Positions 33,994 through 42,415 of a stretch of 64,000 bases of DNA are shown piece after piece. Both the position numbers and the translations under genes were made by a program. Origin of the DNA: Oligoflexia bacterium. GTDB lineage: Bacteria; Bdellovibrionota; Bacteriovoracia; Bacteriovoracales; Bacteriovoracaceae. The stretch is taken from the NCBI GenBank assembly GCA_015231955.1, contig JADGAN010000013.1:48933-112932 (forward strand), written 5' to 3'. The notes beneath the pieces are model-generated. The model saw nothing but the letters and a program-made list of their open reading frames with translations, was not told where the DNA came from and searched no databases. Each line of letters begins with the position of its first letter. Position 1 is the stretch's first letter.

Positions 33994-35192
33994 TATGGTA
34001 ACTCCTCCCTAATTTTCTCTCTTAGTGATGCATAAAGTGCAAAAGCTCGATCCCATTGTGCGAGGGTGATATTTAGGTTGATCTCACCAATCTCATCACT
34101 AAATTCTAGTTGGTTTTCAGGAGAGAGTGCATGAATTACCGCGGGTAGTTCTTGCAAAAGGTTATTGAGTTCAATTTCTAGCTGGTCGCTATTAGAGAGT
34201 AAGACAACACATCCTTTGTTCATAAAGGGTTCTGGTTGTTGGCATTCTAGTTGAAAACTTTGCAAATTTTTTAAAACTTGAAATTTGAGTTCAAGGTGAG
34301 GAAGTCCTTTGGTCGATGGTTCTTGACCTGATAGCTGACTTAGCAGATTTTTGATGATTGCTTCATAAAGATCAGATCTAATCTCCTCATTTCTTTTCTT
34401 GATCTTGGACTCAATAGCATCAATGGCATCATTAATTATTTTAGAGACTTTTTTATATCTATTAGCAGAGTAGGATTGAATGTATTTTAATCGATCAAGA
34501 AGGATGTTAGACGTTGTAAAGACCTTCATAATTCCTGGTTCGGCATCAACCAAAGAGGTATGTCCTGAGGCTTCACTTCGATAATAATCATTAAAAAAAT
34601 CTATCTCTTGGATAGAAAAAGTGGACTTCTTTATGTAACTATCTTGCAGTTCTTTCTCAAGATTTAAAATATCTTCTAATTGTTGTTTGGTTGCGCAAAT
34701 ATTGCTTTCATCAATCGAGATAGAATTAACCAGATCTCCAATTTTAGTTGAGATGTGTTTTTCCTTACTTTTATAGTTTGTTAGAAAATCTTGAGCGAGC
34801 TCATTAAAGGAGGTGAGTATTCTTCTCAATATTCGAAGTTTATAGCGATAGACTACTTGATTAACAGAGGCAAGTTGTGCATAGGTCTCCTTTTGTGAGA
34901 GAAGGTGAGCATCCATGTTTCGACTGGCCTTCTCCTTCAAGAGGTCACTTATTTGCTTTTCATAATTTTGTTTTCTGCCATTGAACTCTGATTTTATCTT
35001 TTTCTCTTCTTCAAATCGCTCTAATTGATAACGCTCTTTGCAATTCTGAGTAAGAGTTATGCTATGTTTCAAGCAATCGATTTGATCACCGACCATTGGT
35101 TTATTGCATTCTAGCTGACAATTATCTTCGGCAAGGATTGAAGATGAGAGCACTAATAAGCCAAGTATTAGCATGAATCGATTTAAAATCAT
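33993..35192 (-). CDS. Exported coiled-coil protein
   Basis: 399 aa with signal peptide MILNRFMLILGLLVLSSSIL, cleaved near LAE-DN. A Cys-containing N-terminus (CQLECNKP, CLKH, NCKERY) is followed by long helical and coiled-coil segments (about 55-180 and 245-300). No family recognised. Its stop overlaps the start of the large toxin-like gene by one base, so the two are coupled. It may be a structural, delivery or accessory partner of that protein (inference). It follows the lectin gene by 17 nt. Confidence 0.7.
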   Translation of the reverse strand: MILNRFMLILGLLVLSSSILAEDNCQLECNKPMVGDQIDCLKHSITLTQNCKERYQLERFEEEKKIKSEFNGRKQNYEKQISDLLKEKASRNMDAHLLSQKETYAQLASVNQVVYRYKLRILRRILTSFNELAQDFLTNYKSKEKHISTKIGDLVNSISIDESNICATKQQLEDILNLEKELQDSYIKKSTFSIQEIDFFNDYYRSEASGHTSLVDAEPGIMKVFTTSNILLDRLKYIQSYSANRYKKVSKIINDAIDAIESKIKKRNEEIRSDLYEAIIKNLLSQLSGQEPSTKGLPHLELKFQVLKNLQSFQLECQQPEPFMNKGCVVLLSNSDQLEIELNNLLQELPAVIHALSPENQLEFSDEIGEINLNITLAQWDRAFALYASLREKIREELP

Positions 35193-35209
35193 AGATTGGT
35201 TTCTCTCTT

Positions 35210-35986
35210 TTAGTATAGTTCAATTTTCCAGATCCCTTGGTTTTCAAGATTGCCCCAATTGCAATCAATGATTTCAAGTGATGCATTCGGGCGAGCACTA
35301 TTTCCGTGAATAAGACATTGTCCATTACTTAAACTAATGATTGTTGTCCCATTATAGTCTCCAACTTTCCAAAGTCCTTGCCCTTGAAGATTCCCCCAAT
35401 CACAATCAAACATGCCCACTCTTGAATTTGGATATTGACCATGAATTAAGCATTGACGAAATCGAGCATCGCGAATACTTCCATCACGCTCGATTGTCCA
35501 TAGACCTTGATTTTCAAGGTTGCCCCAATTGCAATTGATCATTTCAACAAATGAGGTTGGTGAATTTCCATGAATAAGGCACTGATTGTTGCGAGTATCT
35601 TTAATGACGACTCGGAGTTCACTGCATGTCCATTTAAGTGTAGCATAATCAAAATCTTGAAATTCTCCTCCATTAGCATAAATCTGAGAAATCGTATCCT
35701 TTCCAGTTGTCCGAGTGGCGGTTTGCCCGACCGGTATGACGATACTTTTCTCAAGAAAAGATTTTACAATCGATGTTTTTCCTTCGTTTGACAGAAAGAA
35801 TGCAGTGATTGCTACTGAAGAACAATGAGCACTCCGAGCGTCTTTATTTGTAATGGAAAAAACTATTTCTTTTGAAGCAGAGTTATATTCAGCGTCTACG
35901 GTGACCAAAATATCCTTCGCAAAACAAAGACCTGAAAAGTACAAATTAGCAGTGAACATAGAAATTACTAATAGATTTATTTTCAA
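35210..35986 (-). CDS. Exported ricin-type beta-trefoil lectin-like protein
   Basis: 258 aa with a signal peptide (MKINLLVISMFTANLYFSG, near CFA-KD) and an N-terminal beta domain (about 25-125). Three tandem repeats follow (about 130-258), each with QCLIHG, a [ND]C[ND]WGNL element and QG[LI]W. This is the three-lobed pattern of ricin-B beta-trefoils and suggests carbohydrate binding. The start is TTG, chosen because a strong AGGAG lies 6 nt upstream and the next ATG would cut the signal peptide. It is first in the toxin-like operon, behind a good promoter. It may target glycans of other cells. Confidence 0.78.
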   Translation of the reverse strand: MKINLLVISMFTANLYFSGLCFAKDILVTVDAEYNSASKEIVFSITNKDARSAHCSSVAITAFFLSNEGKTSIVKSFLEKSIVIPVGQTATRTTGKDTISQIYANGGEFQDFDYATLKWTCSELRVVIKDTRNNQCLIHGNSPTSFVEMINCNWGNLENQGLWTIERDGSIRDARFRQCLIHGQYPNSRVGMFDCDWGNLQGQGLWKVGDYNGTTIISLSNGQCLIHGNSARPNASLEIIDCNWGNLENQGIWKIELY

Positions 35987-36025
35987 GACCCACTCCTAGT
36001 GCATAGTTCCAATGATTGGATGGGA

Positions 36026-36054
36026 AATCTATTCTTCCTTACTTTTTTTGTCAA
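36026..36054 (-). promoter_or_regulatory. Sigma-70-type promoter of the lectin/toxin-like operon
   Basis: On the minus strand a perfect -35 TTGACA (36049-36054), a 17-nt spacer and TAGATT (36026-36031; 4 of 6 consensus) lie about 40 nt before the lectin start codon. The six genes behind it are closely spaced or overlapping. Confidence 0.6.
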
Positions 36055-36151
36055 CTTATTTTTGATAGGGGGGAATAGAGTTAACAAAAGTGGCCCCCGA
36101 AAGGAGTCAACATAGGTCTAATTTTTGATGGTGGTTGTTCCCTCTCCATGA

Positions 36152-36340
36152 CTAAAATGCATGGTTATTTATTTTCCTCTCTAGCGCTGCATACTGCTCA
36201 TAGTCGGTCACTGCCACTTGCTTCTCATCACAAATATAAGTATACCCTTTCTTTGGAACATTTTTGGAATCTAAATTTTTTAATATTTGCTGATAGTTTT
36301 CTAGGGTAAAAGCGTGCTCGCGAAGCACTCCTTCCAGCAT
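36152..36340 (-). CDS. Small hypothetical ORF, possibly a gene remnant
   Basis: A 62-codon frame with protein-like composition (REHAFTLENYQQILKNLD; KGYTYICDEKQVAV) and no family recognised. The frame stays open for 15 codons upstream of its ATG, so it may be the 3' end of a decayed gene. No ribosome site is evident. It lies at the right edge of the accessory block. Confidence 0.3.
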   Translation of the reverse strand: MLEGVLREHAFTLENYQQILKNLDSKNVPKKGYTYICDEKQVAVTDYEQYAALERKINNHAF

Positions 36341-36467
36341 GCGCCCTTGCCGCTGCCAAAGATACGAGAAATTGGTTAAATTATGCTACACAAATTAATA
36401 ATAGTGTCGTAAAAAATAAAAAGTCATAGCAATGGAATAATCTATATCATTTTTTATTTTTTAGAAC

Positions 36468-36539
36468 ATGAATAATAGCAAGTTGGACTTCTCTTCTTTA
36501 GAAAATGCAATAACATCTTTTGAAGATGCTCTTCAGTAG
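36468..36539 (+). pseudogene. N-terminal remnant of an HI0074-like (HEPN/nucleotidyltransferase-partner) gene
   Basis: A 23-residue frame, MNNSKLDFSSLENAITSFED plus ALQ, then a stop. It resembles the first helix of nucleotidyltransferase-substrate-binding (HI0074/HEPN) proteins of MNT-HEPN toxin-antitoxin pairs (K-L-D-x-S-S-L-E-x-A). The rest of the domain is missing. Assignment is by pattern on a very short stretch. Confidence 0.3.
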
Positions 36540-36583
36540 TATTTCTGGACGTACGGATTCAGAACTGAAGAGAGATGGTACTA

Positions 36584-37045
36584 ATGAAAATTTGGACAGA
36601 TGCAGATGCTTGCCCCAAGATTGTAAAAGAGTTGATCTTTAAGACGGCATTTCGTTTAAATCTTTCCGTCATTCTCGTTGCTAATTCCCATATGGCCATA
36701 CCGCTTTCTCCCTTAATCTCACTTGTGGTGGTGAAGAAGCAAATAGATGAGGCCGATCACTATATTTTAGAGCATGTTGAAGTGGGTGATTTAGTTGTGA
36801 CTGCCGATATCCCACTAGCATCCGCACTTGTAGCGAAAGGCGTAGTGGTTTTAAATCCTCGTGGAAATGTTTATAGCGAAGATAATGTGGGGGAAGCATT
36901 GGCCACTCGTAATTTATTACAAGAGCTACGTGATGGTGGTCTGATTCAAGGTGGGCCAGCGCCTTTGAATGTCAATGATAAAGTAAAATTTGCAAACGCT
37001 TTGGATAAGGAATTAACGAAATTAATCAAACAAAATTCCCGCTAG
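36584..37045 (+). CDS. YaiI/YqxD family protein (DUF188)
   Basis: Conserved small cytoplasmic protein of the YaiI/YqxD family (PIN-like fold, function unproven). It starts MKIWTDADACPKIVKELIF; VVTADIPLASALVAKGVVVLNPRG and the C-terminal NVNDKVKFANALDKEL are family signatures. An ATG 9 nt upstream is possible, but the chosen start gives the usual N-terminus. Its stop overlaps the convergent Tim44-like gene by 4 nt. It is the first clearly core gene after the accessory block. Confidence 0.88.
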   Translation: MKIWTDADACPKIVKELIFKTAFRLNLSVILVANSHMAIPLSPLISLVVVKKQIDEADHYILEHVEVGDLVVTADIPLASALVAKGVVVLNPRGNVYSEDNVGEALATRNLLQELRDGGLIQGGPAPLNVNDKVKFANALDKELTKLIKQNSR

Positions 37046-38037
37046 GCGGCCTGCTCAATGGCAGTCAGTCTCCATGGATTACTAGCGGAGAAACCATCAT
37101 TCTCATTTCTACTGTAAGTCCAAAACTCCTCAAATTTCACAGGCGTGGTGTTGCTCCCAGAAATCAAGACACCTGTTCTTTTATCGACAGTGTAATCAAG
37201 AAGATTAGCATAAAAACGAAGAGTGATGTAATGAACTCCATACTCTTGCCTTACTTCAAGAATTTCTGTTTGCCGAACCGCTATACTTTCAATCTTATTG
37301 AGTTGTCCCGCCTCTTTAAGTTTATTGAGATCTGCTTCTAGCGAGCGGTAGAGTTCATCTGCTACTACATTTTTAACCGAGCTTAAATCTTGATTCATCC
37401 ACGCTGCTTGAATGTTAAAAAACTGATCCACACAATAATCTTTAAAACGGGAAGGTTCAAAGGAAGAATCGATTGATTGCAGGCGATGAATTTGCTCCTC
37501 CACCTGGTTGTCGTTCTGATAGTTGTTTTGGTTGATCGCACTTGGTTGGTTGTAACCACCGACTTGCTCTATTGGGGCATAATTGCCCTGTGCAGGCAAC
37601 ATCGCTCTTTTTCTGGCAACAACCATCTTATAGATAAAAAAACCCAGCACTGCCAAGAGTAGAATTCCCAAGATATTGGGGCCGCTACTACCTCCAGCCG
37701 CACCAGCAACACCAGTAGCACCACCACTGCCCGCCATTCCCAAACTTTGAAAAAGCATGGAACCCAAGAATCCTCCGGCAAGACCGGCAGCAATATTTTT
37801 AAACATACTACTTCCTGCTGAAGCTTGTGGTTGCGGTTGAGGTTGCGAATAGGATTGTGGTTGTTGTGGTCTGGTAGTTGGTGCGGCATAACTTCCAGAA
37901 CCCACCGATTTGCTACCTTTAAATCCAGAAGATCGCCCACCACCAACTCTGGCCTCAACACTACTTTCCACGATCAAGGTGATAAGAAAAACAAACACAA
38001 TCCCCAATGTCCAACTTAATGCTCTAAAATTTATCAT
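37042..38037 (-). CDS. Tim44-like domain membrane protein
   Basis: 331 aa. An N-terminal signal or anchor (about 8-29, LGIVFVFLITLIVESSVEA) is followed by a Gly/Ser/Pro/Gln-rich region (about 32-85; PQPQPQ). A glycine-rich hydrophobic segment (NIAAGLAGGFLGSMLFQSLG) and a further membrane helix (ILGILLLAVLGFFIYKMVV) come next. The C-terminal Tim44-like domain (about 185-325) is recognisable by FKDYCVDQFFNIQAAWMNQD and a closing FEEFWTYSRN. Bacterial members are envelope proteins of unknown role. Gene alone, convergent with yaiI. Confidence 0.82.
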   Translation of the reverse strand: MINFRALSWTLGIVFVFLITLIVESSVEARVGGGRSSGFKGSKSVGSGSYAAPTTRPQQPQSYSQPQPQPQASAGSSMFKNIAAGLAGGFLGSMLFQSLGMAGSGGATGVAGAAGGSSGPNILGILLLAVLGFFIYKMVVARKRAMLPAQGNYAPIEQVGGYNQPSAINQNNYQNDNQVEEQIHRLQSIDSSFEPSRFKDYCVDQFFNIQAAWMNQDLSSVKNVVADELYRSLEADLNKLKEAGQLNKIESIAVRQTEILEVRQEYGVHYITLRFYANLLDYTVDKRTGVLISGSNTTPVKFEEFWTYSRNENDGFSASNPWRLTAIEQAA

Positions 38038-38204
38038 AGAAATGAATCCCTATTTTTCCAGTTAATAAAACCTATTCCAGTTTCTCATCGCATGCATCCA
38101 TTGGCAACACTATATTGGACAATTGACAAAAGTGATTTCACATTTTTTAAAGTAGGTAGCATCTTAGAGGTATAAAACGTCTCTCTCTGAATCGGAGGTT
38201 ATTG

Positions 38205-38822
38205 ATGAAGATTTTAGTTGTTCATAGTAGTGCAAATACGGCAACATCTACAACACGAGAGTATACCGAAAAGGTAGTTCAAAAATTAAAAAGTAAATAT
38301 CAACATAGCGAAGTAGTTGTACGTGATTTGATTAAAAATCCAATCCCACACTTTGATCCCCTTACCTTAAAAGCATTTTTTACTAAAGCAGAAGAGCGTA
38401 GTAGTGAGCTTAAAGAGGCAATTAAATTTTCGGAACAGGTTACAGATGAATTTTTAGCGGCGGATGTAGTGGTTATTGGGGCCCCAATGTACAATTTTAG
38501 CATTCCTGCAGTCTTTAAAGGCTGGATTGATTATATTGTGAGGGTCGGGCGCACTTTTCACTATACAGCAACGGGCCCCAAGGGATTAGTCGATGCTCAA
38601 AAAGAGTTACTGATCGTGACTGCGAGTGGGAGCGTTTACCACAATAGTGCTGCCAAAGATTTTGATCACCAAGAACTCTACTTAAGGCATATTTTTGGTT
38701 TTCTTGGAATTAGCAAGATTGATTTTATAAGGGTAGAAGGGACTGCAGTAGGAGGTGATATTGTAAAGAAAAGTAGAGAGGTTGCAGAGGAGAAGCTTTC
38801 GACGATTATTGCCCGTTTATAG
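38205..38822 (+). CDS. FMN-dependent NADH-azoreductase (AzoR-like)
   Basis: Flavodoxin-fold NAD(P)H:quinone/azo reductase, 205 aa. Seen: the FMN phosphate loop SSANTATSTTREYT, APMYNFSIPAVFKGWIDYI (isoalloxazine binding) and TASGSVY. CGGAGG precedes the ATG at 38205; the TTG one codon earlier is less likely. It probably protects against quinones or electrophiles. Its 3' end overlaps the convergent gspN by 17 nt. Confidence 0.88.
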   Translation: MKILVVHSSANTATSTTREYTEKVVQKLKSKYQHSEVVVRDLIKNPIPHFDPLTLKAFFTKAEERSSELKEAIKFSEQVTDEFLAADVVVIGAPMYNFSIPAVFKGWIDYIVRVGRTFHYTATGPKGLVDAQKELLIVTASGSVYHNSAAKDFDHQELYLRHIFGFLGISKIDFIRVEGTAVGGDIVKKSREVAEEKLSTIIARL

Positions 38823-39891
38823 CAGCGGCAGAGGGAAGAGGAGTCGGCGAAGGCAGATCATCAGAAGGGGGGGCCGACGGAGCCGACGGAGCTGATGGAG
38901 CTGATGGAGCTGATGGAGCTGATGGAGCTGACGGCGCGGCAAATCCCAAGGGGAGAAATTCGGGAGAATCAATACCGCCAGAAATTTTCATACTGTAGCT
39001 GGCCTCCTTACCGTTTTCATATTTTTTCATAAAGAGATTAATGATTGGAAAATCTTTGAGTACCTCCGCAGAAAAATTGATCTCTGCGTTTAAGTCAAGC
39101 GTAGAATTTGGCAGAGGTCTTTCTAGTAAAATTTTCCCTTTGATGTTGGAGGCAATAGAGGTTTTACTTTTTTCTCCCATCAGCACATCCACTTGTACCG
39201 TGTTTGCATTGGTTTGCACCAGGCGTGCTTGCAGATTATTGATGGTAAGTGGTTTGGCCAAGGTTACCCCTTGTACATTTTGAGGTGCAATCACTACATC
39301 GCCCGACTTAATCAAAAGGTTTAACTCTTTAAGCGCCATCGCTTTATAATTAAAGGTGACAAGGGAGTCAACCCCAATAGTACCAGTCAACCCTGGAAAG
39401 AAATCAAAATATTTTTTCACCAAAGAGAGATCAATTTTTGCATTTTCTGCCCTCACCAAAATACTAACAGGTGTAAATAGTAAATTAGTTACAATTTTTG
39501 TTTTTTCAATTTCAGCAACTAATTTTAATTTTGCTCCAAGCGGATAAATACCAATGCCATTAAAGGATATTAGTACACTTTTAAATTTTACATTGCTTGC
39601 AGTACCAGCACACTCTTTAGAGAGAATCAGATCACTAATAGTCGTTCTAGGAAGTAAAAAAAAGTGGCTTTGAATATCAGAGTAAAAGATAGGGCAATTG
39701 GGATTGTTCTTTATTTGTTGGGCGAGAAAACTTTGCAAGCGATAAGAGAGGGAGAGGTTAATGATCAAACCTAAAAAAAATGCTACTGTAATAATAATTG
39801 GCCAATAGCGGGCCTTCAAAGGATAAAGATTATAAAACTCCTCCCGAACATTCTTTTCTGTAGAATCACTATCTTGTTCCTGTCCATTCAT
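38806..39891 (-). CDS. gspN: Type II secretion protein GspN-like
   Basis: 361-aa bitopic inner-membrane protein. A cytoplasmic N-terminus is followed by a TM at about 32-52 (IIITVAFFLGLIINLSLSY) and a periplasmic beta-rich domain. The FYSDIQSHFFLLPRTTISDL region and later LKELNLLIKSGDVVIAP fit the GspN/AsmA-like family. The C-terminus carries a run of Ser-Ala-Pro repeats (about 318-340, 9-nt DNA units) and a Pro-rich tail, unusual for the family. Third in the gspL-gspM-gspN operon. It takes part in exporting folded exoproteins such as proteases (inference). Confidence 0.75.
   Translation of the reverse strand: MNGQEQDSDSTEKNVREEFYNLYPLKARYWPIIITVAFFLGLIINLSLSYRLQSFLAQQIKNNPNCPIFYSDIQSHFFLLPRTTISDLILSKECAGTASNVKFKSVLISFNGIGIYPLGAKLKLVAEIEKTKIVTNLLFTPVSILVRAENAKIDLSLVKKYFDFFPGLTGTIGVDSLVTFNYKAMALKELNLLIKSGDVVIAPQNVQGVTLAKPLTINNLQARLVQTNANTVQVDVLMGEKSKTSIASNIKGKILLERPLPNSTLDLNAEINFSAEVLKDFPIINLFMKKYENGKEASYSMKISGGIDSPEFLPLGFAAPSAPSAPSAPSAPSAPSAPSAPPSDDLPSPTPLPSAAAINGQ
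38878..38937. repeat. 9-bp tandem repeat encoding Ser-Ala-Pro units
   Basis: About six copies of a 9-bp unit like GATGGAGCT inside gspN, reading as SAP repeats in the protein. Units are multiples of three, so length change would not shift the frame. Confidence 0.8.
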
Positions 39892-39902
39892 CTTAAACCT
39901 AC

Positions 39903-40541
39903 CTAAAACGACTCTTGTGCTTGTCCAATCTCACCAATATGCTGAATTGAAAACGTTCCCGAAAGCATGGAACTCTGCTCATCCTTCGTAATACTAATGG
40001 TATTGATTTTTATTTTTTGCTGAACCGATAGACTTTGCAAAAATTGAGTGACCTCATAGAGCGCAAGATTATTAAATTGAATATCTGCTGTCGTCTCTGA
40101 AAATGCACTAGAGATAGTTTGCGAGTTTAGGTTTTGCAACCCCATATTGCTGCTTCTGATTTTTGCACTTGATGCCATTTCACGAATGATCTGCTCTAGA
40201 TCGGCAGAGGAAATCAGAGGAGTTCGAGAAAGCACACTAGCTTTATTCTGTTCAATCTCTTTATCAATACTTTCTACAAGAAGCGCCTCCCGGTAGATAT
40301 CTCGTTTCAGTTCTACCGTTTGCTGCAAGTAGTGGCCACTTAGAAAAAACATAAAGGTGACAAATAGAGGAGATAAGATAATGGAAATCACGATGACTTG
40401 GTTAACCAGTGACCTGGTCTCATTTTGGAGATGACTTAATCCCTCTAAATATTTTTGATAAAAGTAGCTTTCTCGCAAAAGATCTATTTTTTGAAAGAGA
40501 AGGTGATCAATGAGAAAGAAGAGCTCTTTGGTTTTTTTCAT
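39903..40541 (-). CDS. gspM: Type II secretion protein GspM-like
   Basis: 212-aa bitopic protein with one TM (about 46-69, VIVISIILSPLFVTFMFFLS), then coiled coil (YLQQTVELKRDIYREALLVE) and a ferredoxin-like periplasmic domain (ADLEQIIREMASSAKIRSS; LALYEVTQFLQSL). This is the layout of GspM/PilO. It lies 12 nt after gspL and 11 nt before gspN, so it forms the inner-membrane platform with them. Confidence 0.78.
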   Translation of the reverse strand: MKKTKELFFLIDHLLFQKIDLLRESYFYQKYLEGLSHLQNETRSLVNQVIVISIILSPLFVTFMFFLSGHYLQQTVELKRDIYREALLVESIDKEIEQNKASVLSRTPLISSADLEQIIREMASSAKIRSSNMGLQNLNSQTISSAFSETTADIQFNNLALYEVTQFLQSLSVQQKIKINTISITKDEQSSMLSGTFSIQHIGEIGQAQESF

Positions 40542-40553
40542 ATCAACTTCTGG

Positions 40554-42272
40554 TTATTGCCGAGGAATTTCATATTCAACGGTTATAGTTTTATCCTGTG
40601 CACTTTCAGTAACTTTTTTTGCCGGATAATTCATACTGTTTACCTGTGTGATTATATCACGCTTGCCCTCCAGCTCATCCAAAATTTTTATCAGAATCGA
40701 TACCTGTCCATTCACAATAGAAACATGGTGCAGCTCCCATCCTTGACCTCCTTTGAGGTCATTATGAATAGTTAAAAAGGGAAGAAGAGCATCCTCTTTA
40801 CTGACGACCTCTAAATATTTCAGATCACTTAAAAGCTCTTTTTTACGTTTTTCCACTCTTGCCAGCAGTAGCTCTGGCTTTTTTTGTAAGCGTTTTTGTT
40901 CATTAATGGAGATACTGATGGATGGGCGTTGCAAAATCTTTGCAATATCTTTATCTAAAGTTCTCTGGGATTGATCCATGATAATGTGCTGGAGTAGCAA
41001 AAAAAACATCATTACCGCAGCAAGTGCCAGCAGCCTAGCACCAATATAGGCACTCGAATAGAGTGAAGGAAAGTCATTGGAAGTGGCCGCATATTGATGG
41101 ATTCTGAAATTAATAGGCGCTGTTTTACCACTCAAGGATTGCGCGGTAAGGTGAGGGATCGTAAACGATGATACTCTTGAAGCAGAAAAAGTGAGGCGAG
41201 TAAAATTACTAGGATCAAAGCTTTCTAATAACTGAGTCTTAATAGAGAGCGCCTGAGATAAAAAGTTACAAATATTTTTTAAATTAGAGGAACCGCCACA
41301 AAGATAGATCTTTGCAATATTTTGACCAAAATTCACTCGATGACCTAATTCCCACTTTTTAACATCTTCAATAAGTGGAAGAAAGATCTGTTTCATAATT
41401 TTTGCAAACTCTTGCTGGTCTTGGCCTACCTCTTCGAATTGTTTGTCGGTAAGGAAGAAGGCGTGCTTATGCTTATAGGCCACAGCTTCCGCCATTGAAA
41501 TCTGATAATGTTTAGCAATATTCTCATCGATCGATTTGCCTCCGACATAAGAGAGGTGATTGGCCACCACCATGCGATTTTGTATCATATACGCTTTCGT
41601 AGTTTCATGGCCAACATCGAGGATCATAATCGGTCCATCAATATGACGTTTCTGTACAAAACTTTGAACGATAGAGAGTTCGCTGGTTAAAATGTCTGCC
41701 AAAATTTTATTATTTGCAAGAAACTTAAAATACGCTTCAAAAAGATTAGCATCGGTAATTCCAACCATGGAAGCCGATTGACCTTTGTTGATAAAGTGTT
41801 GGGCAGCAAAATGAACTTCATTAATTGCAAAAGGCAGCTCTCGCTCCAATTGAAAAGGCAACATCATTTCTGCTTTTTTTCGACTATTAACCGGCAAACT
41901 TAAAAAGCGCGAAGTAAGCATGTGAGAGGGAATATTACTGATCACCCGACCATCAAAATTTTGGTTGATAAAATGCCTTTGCAAAATCTTCAAGGCGCCT
42001 TCTGGAACTACTTGCACCAGTTTTGGAGCAGAGGCAATGGCCGGGGTAGGAGTTTGGGGCTGAACAGAGGCTTGCGCCGGAGTTGCAACCGCAGCAGTGG
42101 CAGTAGATCCCGGAGGATTCTCAACAGGCACCTCTATGTGTGCCCCTGTGTGTGTCTGATATTCGGAGAGAATAATCTCCTCATAGGACTCATATACCAG
42201 CGACTTCTTTTCTAAAGTCCCTTCAACAATTTTTATTGAGTAAGAACCAAAATCGATTGCCTTTATTTTCAT
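40554..42272 (-). CDS. gspL: Type II secretion protein GspL (PilM-like ATPase fold)
   Basis: 572 aa. The N-terminal actin-like domain (MKIKAIDFGSYSIKIVEG; MILDVGHETTKAYMI; KIYLCGGSSNLKN) resembles PilM/FtsA and GspL. A Pro/Ala/Thr linker is inserted near 45-85. The TM is near 425-445 (ALAAVMMFFLLLQHIIM), and a periplasmic C-terminal domain follows. It recruits the GspE ATPase to the inner membrane. The ATG at 42272 is preferred to the TTG 18 nt upstream because it opens the conserved fold. First gene of the gspL-M-N operon; other gsp genes are not in the window. Confidence 0.85.
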   Translation of the reverse strand: MKIKAIDFGSYSIKIVEGTLEKKSLVYESYEEIILSEYQTHTGAHIEVPVENPPGSTATAAVATPAQASVQPQTPTPAIASAPKLVQVVPEGALKILQRHFINQNFDGRVISNIPSHMLTSRFLSLPVNSRKKAEMMLPFQLERELPFAINEVHFAAQHFINKGQSASMVGITDANLFEAYFKFLANNKILADILTSELSIVQSFVQKRHIDGPIMILDVGHETTKAYMIQNRMVVANHLSYVGGKSIDENIAKHYQISMAEAVAYKHKHAFFLTDKQFEEVGQDQQEFAKIMKQIFLPLIEDVKKWELGHRVNFGQNIAKIYLCGGSSNLKNICNFLSQALSIKTQLLESFDPSNFTRLTFSASRVSSFTIPHLTAQSLSGKTAPINFRIHQYAATSNDFPSLYSSAYIGARLLALAAVMMFFLLLQHIIMDQSQRTLDKDIAKILQRPSISISINEQKRLQKKPELLLARVEKRKKELLSDLKYLEVVSKEDALLPFLTIHNDLKGGQGWELHHVSIVNGQVSILIKILDELEGKRDIITQVNSMNYPAKKVTESAQDKTITVEYEIPRQ

Positions 42273-42415
42273 AAGATCTATTGTAACCAAAAAAGAGAAG
42301 ATCTCGAAGTAATGTCACTTTTTGCATTACTTTTCTTTGCTGTCTACGAATTTAGCTTATTGCTAATGATAATTAAACTAAAATGATCCAGTTTTTCTCA
42401 AAAAAGAGTCCCTAC

